Shown: in pieces, positions 1-7,581 of the stretch
Layout of the letters: each line of letters begins with the position of its first letter
How positions within the stretch are numbered: the first letter of the stretch is position 1
NCBI GenBank assembly: GCA_012522555.1
Contig: JAAYKG010000172.1
Location: 1-33,608, forward strand
Direction of reading: 5' to 3'
DNA from: Armatimonadota bacterium
Lineage (GTDB): Bacteria > Armatimonadota > UBA5829
DNA length: 33,608 nt
Program-made: the position numbers and the translations under genes
The notes under the pieces: model-generated
What the model was told of the DNA's origin: nothing
The model's input: only the letters and a program-made list of their open reading frames with translations
Databases searched by the model: none

Positions 1-113
1 TAGTAGTATGGCCCGCCTGCTTGCGCGACGCCTACCAGCATCACCGCCAGCAAGATGCAGGCGACGATAACGCTGGTGGGGATCCGCGCAAGCAATGTTG
101 ATTTCCCTTTCAT
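1..113 (-). CDS. Exported protein of unknown function, N-terminal fragment
   Basis: This gene runs off the left edge; only its first 37 codons are visible. It is too short for the ORF track. The start is ATG (revcomp of cat at 111-113), with an excellent ribosome binding site, AGGAGGG, five bases upstream. The peptide begins MKGKSTLLARIPTSV, then a hydrophobic stretch VIVACILLAVMLVGV and an AQA-GG end, a textbook Sec signal peptide with a likely cleavage after AQA. The product is therefore secreted or surface-exposed. Nothing of the mature protein beyond GGPYY is visible, so no function can be given. It is preceded by a long, highly structured leader (see 114-300), which hints at RNA-level control. 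Confidence 0.75.
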   Translation of the reverse strand, partial: MKGKSTLLARIPTSVIVACILLAVMLVGVAQAGGPYY

Positions 114-139
114 TATTACCCTCCTAATGGGATTTTTTT

Positions 140-276
140 GCTCGATTTAAGCCCGACAGAATCCGTGCGAACCTCGCACGGACCCTGCTCAGGCAGGTAT
201 TTTCCGGTTTCCGGCCACAGAAACTTCGACCCGATCGTAGTTCAATCGCGGCTAATACCTCTACAAGTAGGTTTAC
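140..276 (-). ncRNA. Structured 5' leader, possible unassigned riboswitch or attenuator
   Basis: Read on the minus strand upstream of the exported-protein gene, this segment folds into many helices: CTAC-TT-GTAG; a closing helix AGGTATT/AATACCT (plus strand 195-201 with 254-260, seven perfect pairs) enclosing CGAT/ATCG and CCGG-TTT-CCGG hairpins; then CCTGC-TCAG-GCAGG (184-197) and the perfect nine-pair TCCGTGCGA-ACC-TCGCACGGA (162-182). The run GGTAAACC before the first hairpin loosely recalls the entry of cyclic-di-GMP-I aptamers, but the conserved GACGCAAAGCC segment of that class is absent. I cannot assign it to a known family. That this many helices occur by chance in a leader seems unlikely, but no covariation can be tested here. 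Confidence 0.4.
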
Positions 277-298
277 CATGAGATAGCCCACCTGTCAA
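270..298 (-). promoter_or_regulatory. Candidate promoter for exported protein
   Basis: On the minus strand a perfect -35 TTGACA is followed after 17 bases by TAAACC, preceded by TGG (extended -10 type). The -10 matches only three of six positions, so strength depends on the -35 and TG element. If this is the promoter, the leader would start near 263 and the GGTAAACC word would not be part of the RNA; the two readings of this segment exclude each other. Confidence 0.4.
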
Positions 299-678
299 CA
301 TGTATTTTATCAGGAGAGTATAGATTCTATTATTTTAGTGCGCTATATTTTGTTGTGATTATTGTTATATTCGGATTTCGCGAGGATCATACACGGAGAA
401 TGGCTGATAGCACTATAATATATATCACGTTTTATTCATCAGTTTTCGGCTTACTCACTGGTCGTTGGCGCAAAGCGGGGCTGGAGGTAACTGCCGGGAG
501 GCTCCCGGATAGCAGGTGACTATATATCGTCGTTTATGTTATTCTTAGCCTGATTACGGTCATATATACTCTGTATCGGACACAATGACTACAATGGCCT
601 AGCGTTTGCGCCGCGGCGGCAATTTACTAATCACTGCTCATCAGGAATATAAATTATTTCACACCGCATAAATAGTTG

Positions 679-709
679 CTGCTCCCGACGAAAATCTCGA
701 AGGGAGCAG
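679..709 (-). terminator. Putative terminator after etfA
   Basis: An eight-pair perfect stem CTGCTCCC/GGGAGCAG with a 15-base loop begins a few bases after the etfA stop codon. On the minus strand the following bases are CAACTATTT, a poor U tract, so termination may be weak or factor-assisted. Confidence 0.45.
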
Positions 710-715
710 GCAAAA

Positions 716-1930
716 TCAGACTATGCAGGTGTCTGCAGGGGCGCCCCGAAGGGCTTTGATCTTTTTGGTCAACGCGGGCAAAACCTCAAAGAGATCGCCT
801 ACGAAACCGTGTGTGGCTATATCGAAAATTGGGGCTTCAGGGTCTTTGTTTATGGCGATAATCACATCGGCGCTCTTCATCCCGACCTGGTGCTGCACCG
901 CGCCGGATATCCCACAGGCGATGTAAAGCTTGGGGCAGACTGTTTTGCCGGTCTGGCCTACCTGATGAGCATACGGAATCCAACCAGCATCGACCGCCGC
1001 CCGGCTGGCGCCGACCGCCGCTCCAAGTTCGGCGGCCAGTTCGCGAATCATCTCAAAACCCTCCGGCCCGCCAAGCCCGCGACCACCGCTTATTATAATA
1101 TCGGCATCGACCAGATTGACCTTCTCGCCGAGGGTCTCTACGAACTCGATAAACTTCGAGCGAGAGCTGAACAGAGTCGGTTTGGGGGCGAGCTTGATGA
1201 CCTCAGCGGCGCCTTCGCAGCGTTTGGCGCTGGTCGGAAACACCTTATGCCGAACCGTCGCCATCTGCGGACGAGTATAGGGGCACAAAATAGTAGCCAT
1301 AATGTTGCCGCCGTAGGCTGGTCGAGTCTGATGCAACAGCCCATCCTCGCCGATCTCAAGACCGGTGCAGTCTGCAGTCAACCCCGTGTAAAGCTGAATC
1401 GCTACGCCGCTCATAAAACTTCGCCCGGTTGTAGTGGCTCCGGCGAGCACGATCTCCGGTTTATAATCCCGCATAACATCGGTCAGCACCCGGCAGTAGC
1501 GCTCCGAATCGTAAACCGCAAGCTCGGCGGCTTCATAAACATATACCTTATCGACCGGATACGACGCCAGTTCTTTGACCGCATCAGCGAGTTGGTCACC
1601 AAGGATAACCACGCTCAGCTCAGTGCCGCGATCCTTTGCCAACTGTCCGCCTATGTTAATCAATTCGAAGACCACCGGAGCGACTTTGCCGTCGCGCTGC
1701 TCACCAAACACCCAGACTCCCTTATACTTGTCAAGGTCTTCGGCGGCCTGCTTTTCTATCTCGATAGTGATTGCTTTGAATCGGCATGCGCTGACACAAG
1801 CCCCACACAATGTGCATTTTTCCAAGTCGATGACGGCGAGCTTATCTTTGACTTCAATCGCGCCTGTGGCACACGACTTCACGCACAGCGTGCAGCCATT
1901 ACATTTGGTCGGATCAACAAAAATCGACAT
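716..1930 (-). CDS. etfA: Electron transfer flavoprotein alpha subunit with N-terminal ferredoxin domain
   Basis: Alpha subunit of a heterodimeric FAD-containing electron carrier that passes electrons between a dehydrogenase and other redox partners in the cytoplasm. Residues 1-60 form a bacterial two-[4Fe-4S] ferredoxin module: C10, C13, C16, C20 and C39, C42, C45, C49 in the pattern CxxCxxCxxxC. Residues 70-270 are the ETF N-terminal domain and 275-400 the FAD domain, with the family signature around residues 335-361 (LYIACGISGAVQH). At 404 residues it has the length expected of the ferredoxin-fused class found in anaerobes, including the alpha subunits of bifurcating lactate and caffeyl-CoA systems, rather than the 310-330 of plain EtfA. 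The ATG follows the etfB stop by one base, so the genes are co-translated. No dehydrogenase partner is encoded in the window. Assignment is firm; whether it bifurcates is inference. Confidence 0.95.
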   Translation of the reverse strand: MSIFVDPTKCNGCTLCVKSCATGAIEVKDKLAVIDLEKCTLCGACVSACRFKAITIEIEKQAAEDLDKYKGVWVFGEQRDGKVAPVVFELINIGGQLAKDRGTELSVVILGDQLADAVKELASYPVDKVYVYEAAELAVYDSERYCRVLTDVMRDYKPEIVLAGATTTGRSFMSGVAIQLYTGLTADCTGLEIGEDGLLHQTRPAYGGNIMATILCPYTRPQMATVRHKVFPTSAKRCEGAAEVIKLAPKPTLFSSRSKFIEFVETLGEKVNLVDADIIISGGRGLGGPEGFEMIRELAAELGAAVGASRAAVDAGWIPYAHQVGQTGKTVCPKLYIACGISGAVQHQVGMKSADVIIAINKDPEAPIFDIATHGFVGDLFEVLPALTKKIKALRGAPADTCIV

Positions 1931-1931
1931 C

Positions 1932-2729
1932 TTAAACCACCTCCAGGCACTTCAGCGTGTCGTAGAGCTTGTCCACAAGCTCCGGCGCCTCGCCGGTTAT
2001 CTTCTCCCCGCCCTCTCTGCAAGGCGGAGTCATAATTTTGACCACTTGAGTCGGAGATCCGAGAAGCCCGACTTTATCTTCTGGGGTTTGTAGTTCCTCG
2101 GCCCCCCATTTGGTTATCTGTGCTTTTTTTGCCGCCATCTTGCCGCGCAGTGAAGCCGTTCTCGGCTCGTTGATCTCTTTGACCACAGTACACAGCGCCG
2201 GCAGCTTCAACTCCACGGTTTCGTAGCCTTCTTCGATCAATCGTTTGGCGACCATTTTTCTGGTATCTATAGACCTGATTTCGGCTATATAGGCGGTCTG
2301 GGCCATATCTAGATGGACTGCGATTCCCGGGCCGACCTGACCGGTATCTCCATCAATAGCCTGCATGCCGCAAAAGACGAGGTCAGGCTCGATTTTCTTT
2401 ATTGCCATTGCAAGCACATAGCTCGTGCACCACGTGTCGCTGCCCGCAAAAGCCCGGTCACTGAGCAGGATAGCTTCGTCTGCTCCCAGTGAAATCGCCT
2501 CTCGCAGGGCATCTTCGGCCTGCGGCGGGCCCATACTAATCACGGTTACGGTAGACTCCTCCCCTGCTTCCGCCATTTTCTCCTTAGTTCGAATCGCTTC
2601 CTCCAAGGCATAAAGATCGAACGGGTTGATCTGCGTCTCGACCCCCTCCCGGACCAGAGTGTTGGTCTCGGGATTGATCTTTACTTCGGTGGTACCGGGG
2701 ACTTGTTTAATGCAACAACATATCTTCAA
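1932..2729 (-). CDS. etfB: Electron transfer flavoprotein beta subunit
   Basis: Beta subunit of the same ETF. The 265-residue protein opens with MKICCCIKQVPGTTEVKIN, the usual EtfB start, and carries the nucleotide-binding core (FCGMQAIDGDTGQVGPGIA around residues 119-137) and an ETF-beta signature-like VAKRLIEEGYETVELKLPA segment. Initiation is at TTG: the codon is preceded by AAGGTGAG five bases upstream, and translation from it gives the family N-terminus, so the rare start is well supported. It is the first gene of a two-gene operon with etfA, behind a recognisable promoter at 2789-2817. Divergent from the glycosyltransferase gene at 2976. Confidence 0.95.
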   Translation of the reverse strand: MKICCCIKQVPGTTEVKINPETNTLVREGVETQINPFDLYALEEAIRTKEKMAEAGEESTVTVISMGPPQAEDALREAISLGADEAILLSDRAFAGSDTWCTSYVLAMAIKKIEPDLVFCGMQAIDGDTGQVGPGIAVHLDMAQTAYIAEIRSIDTRKMVAKRLIEEGYETVELKLPALCTVVKEINEPRTASLRGKMAAKKAQITKWGAEELQTPEDKVGLLGSPTQVVKIMTPPCREGGEKITGEAPELVDKLYDTLKCLEVV

Positions 2730-2788
2730 AATAGCTCACCTTCAAAGACTTGCGATAAAATAGACCGAAAATCACTGCGGCCCAGGTA

Positions 2789-2817
2789 ATTGTAACTGGT
2801 TTGCCTGCCCTTCGCAA
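2789..2817 (-). promoter_or_regulatory. Promoter of etfBA
   Basis: Minus strand TTGCGA, 17 bases, TACAAT. Predicted start near 2782, giving a leader of about 50 bases that contains the AAGGTGAG ribosome binding site. Confidence 0.65.
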
Positions 2818-2852
2818 CTGCGATCGCCGATGTGAGTTGCGGAGATAGCTTA

Positions 2853-2895
2853 CCCCCTCATCCCCGCGGCTCACCTGTCGTGGGGGAGAGGGATA
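2853..2895. repeat. GC-rich palindrome, possible dispersed repeat
   Basis: CCCTC-A-TCCCC pairs with GGGGG-A-GAGGG across a 16-base loop (eleven positions, one A-A mismatch, one wobble). The ends GCTTACCCC and GGAGAGGGATA resemble those of a shorter palindrome at 22303-22330 (GCTACCCC and GGAGAGGGAAA on the minus strand). It lies between the divergent etfB and GT2 promoters and looks like a small interspersed element rather than a terminator. Confidence 0.35.
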
Positions 2896-2959
2896 TATGG
2901 TTCCACTCTTTCGACTCGTGGAGATCGACTGACGGGTTCCATGATGGTGGGATTTGAGT

Positions 2960-2965
2960 TACAAT
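2960..2965 (+). promoter_or_regulatory. Weak -10 element before GT2 gene
   Basis: TACAAT ends ten bases before the ATG of the glycosyltransferase. No good -35 is seen at the right distance (best is GTTCCA at 18 bases). If used, the mRNA leader would be only a few bases long. The AAGGTG at 2966-2971 could still act as a ribosome binding site for transcripts that start further upstream. Confidence 0.3.
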
Positions 2966-2975
2966 AAGGTGTCCT

Positions 2976-3782
2976 ATGCCAAGGGTATCAATTATTGTGC
3001 CGGTATATTGTGCATCGGGAGAGCACGAAGATTTTCTGCGTGAAACGCTGTGTTCTGTGGCGGCGCAAAGCTTTCGCGACTGCGAACTTGTCATCGTTGA
3101 CGATTGTTCACCGATTGATATACGGCCGCTCGTTAATTCGGTCGCCGATCTGCCCACGGTCAGGATTCTGCGGAATCAGACAAATTTAAGACATGCAAAA
3201 TCGAGAAATGTGGGAATAAAGGCGGCAGAGGGGCAGCTTATCGCTTTTCTCGATCACGACGATATATGGCTGCCCGAGAAACTTGCGCGACAGGTGGAGA
3301 CGCTGGAGGCCAATCCCGATGCCGGAATGGTATTTTGTGATATGGAAGTCTTCGGACCGGACGCCGGCAGACTGCGTATTGATCAGAGGATCATTCCTGA
3401 AAGGCCGGATTTCTATTGGTTCGTGAGACACGGGAATTTCACGATCTCTGCAAGCGCTGTGATGGCGAAGCGGCGGTATTTACTCGACATCGGGCTGTTT
3501 GATAGCCGATATTCAACGTGTGACGACTTCGATGCGTGGCTTAAAATGCTGCTGGTCGCGCCGATTGTTCATATTCCCGAGAAGCTGGCTAAATATCGCC
3601 TGCACGGCGCAAACACCAGCTTTGCAGTCGATCGGTTGAATGACAACAAATTGTTGACTGCATTGATCTGGAAATATTGGAAGACTGCACCGTTAGCGAC
3701 TCGTTTGCGCCTGCTGCCGAGGCTTGCGCGAAAGCTCGTGGGCAGGGTATATTTTGCAATAGAACAGCGTAGGCCGTTTTAG
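2976..3782 (+). CDS. Family 2 glycosyltransferase (GT-A fold)
   Basis: Inverting glycosyltransferase that would transfer a sugar from a nucleotide-sugar donor to a growing surface glycan or lipid-linked acceptor. The 268-residue protein begins with the GT2 hallmark PRVSIIVPVY, has the nucleotide-binding VDD at 41-43, the metal-binding DHDD at residues 93-96, and the acceptor-side CDDFDAWLKML motif near residues 185-195. There is no transmembrane segment, so it acts on the cytoplasmic face. The last 50 residues are basic (RLRLLPRLARKLVGR) and may touch the membrane. The following PRPP-synthetase-like gene starts 20 bases downstream, so the two are probably co-transcribed. Donor and acceptor cannot be told from sequence. 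Confidence 0.9.
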   Translation: MPRVSIIVPVYCASGEHEDFLRETLCSVAAQSFRDCELVIVDDCSPIDIRPLVNSVADLPTVRILRNQTNLRHAKSRNVGIKAAEGQLIAFLDHDDIWLPEKLARQVETLEANPDAGMVFCDMEVFGPDAGRLRIDQRIIPERPDFYWFVRHGNFTISASAVMAKRRYLLDIGLFDSRYSTCDDFDAWLKMLLVAPIVHIPEKLAKYRLHGANTSFAVDRLNDNKLLTALIWKYWKTAPLATRLRLLPRLARKLVGRVYFAIEQRRPF

Positions 3783-3802
3783 CAAAGAAAAGAGGGAATG
3801 AT

Positions 3803-5038
3803 ATGTCTGCTGGTTACAGTTCTGTGCTTATCACGGGCACAGAGTCGGATAATCCGTTTGCAATCGATATAGGGGTGTTTTGCGGACAGCTTACCGACAT
3901 AGCCGACGTCATCTCCCTGAAAACATTTGCCAACACAGAGTTTTGCCCCAGATTCATCTCCGACGAAAAAGATATGGAAGCCATCGGCAACAAGCTTAGC
4001 GGTTCAACCGTCGTTATGGTCTCGACCGCCTCTAATACTCTATCCAGAAATGAACTGGCGATGCGCACTATGCTTGTGGCTCGAGCGGCCAAAGACAACG
4101 GTTCCAGAAAAGTGATTTTAGTGGAGCCGGATCTGTTTTTCAGCGCCCAGGACAGAGGGCCGCGGCCGGAGCATGGGCAGATGACGTTCGACAGAAGCCC
4201 GGCAGATTTCAAGAAATTCGACGGCCAGCCATTTACCAGTCGATTTTACGCCCAGGCGCTGACATTGGCCGGGGTCGACGCCGTCATTACGGTTCACAAT
4301 CACTCGACGTCTGTGAAAAAGCTGTTCAGAGAAGTAATGCGAGGGGAGTTCGTCAATCTTAACCCGGCCGAAGTGTTCGCGGATTATATTCGCAACTCGG
4401 ATGTCGCTCCGGGATTGGTGAGCGGAGCAGGGCTGCTGGTGTGTGCGCCGGATGCCGGGGCGAGAGAATTCGCCACACAGGTTTTCGACCACCTCCATGC
4501 TGATACTGCGGGTTTGCTGTATTTTGCAAAACAGCGGACCGATGAGCGTAATGTGTCGAGTATGATATCCCCGGAATCGCCCTGTCCGGTTGAATCGATC
4601 AAAGGCAAGGACGTGATCGTCTTCGACGACATGGTTCGTACTGGCAACACCATAAAGGAGTGCTGCCGGCTGCTTAAAGAAGCTGGAGCGGGACGGGTTG
4701 TGTTTTTTGTGACACATTTCTATTCATCCCCTGAGGTTCGGGAAACACTCGCCACTCAGGCGGTAGATGAGATCGTGACTACCAACACCATTCCGTCTAT
4801 ACTTAACCGCGACATGCAGGGCAGGCTGCGGCGCAAATTGACCGTTCTGAAGCTGGAAAAATGGATAGCGGACTACACAATGCGCTATATCGGTCAACAA
4901 CCGAGCAAATTGGATGGGATCACTTACACTATAGATATGTCCTCCAAAAACCCTCGATGGAGGGTGGAAACAGATCATTTGATCAGGACCATCGATGTGC
5001 AGCCGGAGCTGGATTTTTCATCGCGCTCTGAAGTTTAG
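3803..5038 (+). CDS. Divergent ribose-phosphate pyrophosphokinase-like phosphoribosyltransferase
   Basis: The protein resembles PRPP synthetase (ATP + ribose-5-phosphate to PRPP + AMP): a tandem of two phosphoribosyltransferase-fold halves, with a QDRG segment near residues 116-119 where Prs has RQDRK, a GQPFTSRFYAQ stretch where Prs has REPITAK, an ITVHNHS strand like the Prs VLTLDLH, a catalytic-loop KQR at 243-245, and a PRPP-binding loop DDMVRTGNT at 275-283. At 411 residues it is about 95 longer than typical Prs, mainly from an N-terminal addition and an extended C-terminus. The acidic residue usual in bacterial Prs loops (DDMIDTGGT) is Arg279 here. The start ATG is preceded by GAGGG at eight bases. 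Operon partner of the GT2 gene. Prs-superfamily membership is firm; true PRPP synthesis is likely but not certain, so no symbol is given. Confidence 0.8.
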   Translation: MSAGYSSVLITGTESDNPFAIDIGVFCGQLTDIADVISLKTFANTEFCPRFISDEKDMEAIGNKLSGSTVVMVSTASNTLSRNELAMRTMLVARAAKDNGSRKVILVEPDLFFSAQDRGPRPEHGQMTFDRSPADFKKFDGQPFTSRFYAQALTLAGVDAVITVHNHSTSVKKLFREVMRGEFVNLNPAEVFADYIRNSDVAPGLVSGAGLLVCAPDAGAREFATQVFDHLHADTAGLLYFAKQRTDERNVSSMISPESPCPVESIKGKDVIVFDDMVRTGNTIKECCRLLKEAGAGRVVFFVTHFYSSPEVRETLATQAVDEIVTTNTIPSILNRDMQGRLRRKLTVLKLEKWIADYTMRYIGQQPSKLDGITYTIDMSSKNPRWRVETDHLIRTIDVQPELDFSSRSEV

Positions 5039-5078
5039 GTGATTAGCGCCAACATCGCATTCAAGCGCCGATATTCGT

Positions 5079-5108
5079 TTGCGGCCGGCAATGGGTGGAT
5101 GCTATAAT
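5079..5108 (+). promoter_or_regulatory. Extended -10 promoter of cdsA
   Basis: TTGCGG, 18 bases, TATAAT, with TGC immediately before the -10. The surrounding block GGTGGATGCTATAATGCC (5094-5111) recurs with one change at the promoter at 15594-15622. The mRNA leader would be about 45 bases. Confidence 0.7.
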
Positions 5109-5159
5109 GCCGATAGACAAAAACGTTGACCGAGGTTTTTCAGGGAGTAGCGTGAAACG

Positions 5160-6035
5160 ATGCTGATACGGATTCTGACTGGGGCGGTGGGCATTCCGCT
5201 CGCTGTCATCCTTATCTTCGTTCCACATGGCCTGCCGTTTGCTGTGGCGATGGGGGCCATCTCTGTGGCCGGAGTGATGGAGTTCTATAGAGGGGTTCGC
5301 AAGATAGGCGCTCGCCCAGTGGAATGGGCAGGGCTGCTTGCTGTGCTCTTTTTTGTATTTTCCGCTCGCACATTTCGTTATTCCGATGGAACGACCATCG
5401 GGGCAATTTTTCCCACCGCGCTTACTTTGCTGCTGATTTTATCGTTTTGCGTGGAGATGATTCGCAGCGAGCGCTCCCCGATTGTCAACGTTGGAACCAC
5501 TGTATTCGGCGCCATATATGTCGGCTGGCTTATATCTCATCTCGTCGTTTTGCGAGGAGTTTGGCTGGAAGGACTGACAGTCGCTCCGAAGGTTGTGCAG
5601 ATTGGGCAGTTCAAGCCGGAGGTAGGCGCGTGTCTGGTGATGATGACGTTCTTATGCACGTGGGCGTGCGATACCAGTGCGTATTTTTTTGGAAGGGCGT
5701 TCGGCAAGACCAAAATTGCCCCCAAGCTTAGTCCTAACAAGACAATTGAAGGCTCGATTGCGGGATTGGTCGGCACGGTGGTCGTAGCCATGCTTGCGGG
5801 TTGGGTGATACATCTGCCGTGGTATCATACTCTTGCGATGGGAGTAGTGTTTGGTGTGCTCAGTCAACTCGGAGATCTCTCCGAATCGTCGATTAAGCGC
5901 GAGCTTAAAATTAAAGATTTCGGCACTATCGTTCCCGGCCACGGTGGTATCCTCGATCGCTTCGACAGCCTCCTCTTCACAGGCCCGGCGGCATATTACT
6001 ATACGGTGCTGTTTCTTCAACACTGGCCTAAGTAG
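5160..6035 (+). CDS. cdsA: Phosphatidate cytidylyltransferase
   Basis: Integral membrane enzyme that makes CDP-diacylglycerol from CTP and phosphatidic acid, the branch point of phospholipid synthesis. The 291-residue protein has about eight hydrophobic segments and ends with the complete family signature, SSIKRELKIKDFG followed by TIVPGHGGILDRFD (residues 243-269), including the metal-binding aspartates. GRAFGKTKIAPKLSPNKTIEG around residues 178-198 is the usual cytoplasmic loop. The ATG is set by the ORF; GGGAG lies twelve bases upstream, a little far. In many genomes cdsA sits with uppS, dxr and rseP; here those neighbours are missing and enolase follows instead, each with its own promoter. 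Confidence 0.95.
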   Translation: MLIRILTGAVGIPLAVILIFVPHGLPFAVAMGAISVAGVMEFYRGVRKIGARPVEWAGLLAVLFFVFSARTFRYSDGTTIGAIFPTALTLLLILSFCVEMIRSERSPIVNVGTTVFGAIYVGWLISHLVVLRGVWLEGLTVAPKVVQIGQFKPEVGACLVMMTFLCTWACDTSAYFFGRAFGKTKIAPKLSPNKTIEGSIAGLVGTVVVAMLAGWVIHLPWYHTLAMGVVFGVLSQLGDLSESSIKRELKIKDFGTIVPGHGGILDRFDSLLFTGPAAYYYTVLFLQHWPK

Positions 6036-7445
<1,410 letters not shown>

Positions 7446-7458
7446 TTCCATCTGTGTG

Positions 7459-7492
7459 ATCCCTCCGGGAGGTGTTCTCGGAGGGATTGTTT
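7459..7492 (+). terminator. Intrinsic terminator after eno
   Basis: Perfect nine-pair stem ATCCCTCCG/CGGAGGGAT with an eleven-base loop, starting 13 bases after the stop, followed by TGTTT. The lyase ORF as listed in the track begins inside this hairpin, another reason to place the lyase start downstream. Confidence 0.75.
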
Positions 7493-7581
7493 CATCGGCA
7501 GGCATCTGGTCTCTTGTAAAGCCCATTAGTGGATTTCCCGAAAAATCTGCACGAGATAAGTTCCTTACAAGGAGAGCCGTT

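Larger units (their letters stand above)
114..715. other. Non-coding region, partly AT-rich, with many inverted repeats
   Basis: This 600-base stretch holds no convincing gene. Bases 114-300 are the probable 5' leader of the exported protein and contain nested inverted repeats (described separately). Bases 300-480 and 520-600 are visibly AT-rich with several TATA-like words, in contrast to the GC-richer genes around them. A compact palindrome CCGGGA-GGC-TCCCGG lies at 493-507 and a near-palindrome TTGCGCCGCGGCGGCAA near 606-622. The right end holds the putative etfA terminator. A 39-codon ORF at 400-519 was considered and rejected. Confidence 0.6.

Noticed and set aside
140-276. Cyclic-di-GMP-I riboswitch
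   Set aside because: GGTAAACC followed by a small hairpin is suggestive, but the conserved GACGCAAAGCC and the tetraloop-receptor elements are absent, so the class is not called.
400-519. 39-codon ORF (MADSTIIYITFYSS...) in the left intergenic region
   Set aside because: Its GGAG sits only one base before the ATG, it runs through a palindrome, and its composition is that of the AT-rich DNA around it. No supporting similarity.
809-2035. 408-codon plus-strand ORF opposite etfA
   Set aside because: It runs antisense through the whole of a certain etfA gene, has no ribosome binding site and its translation resembles no protein family. It is a shadow produced by codon bias.
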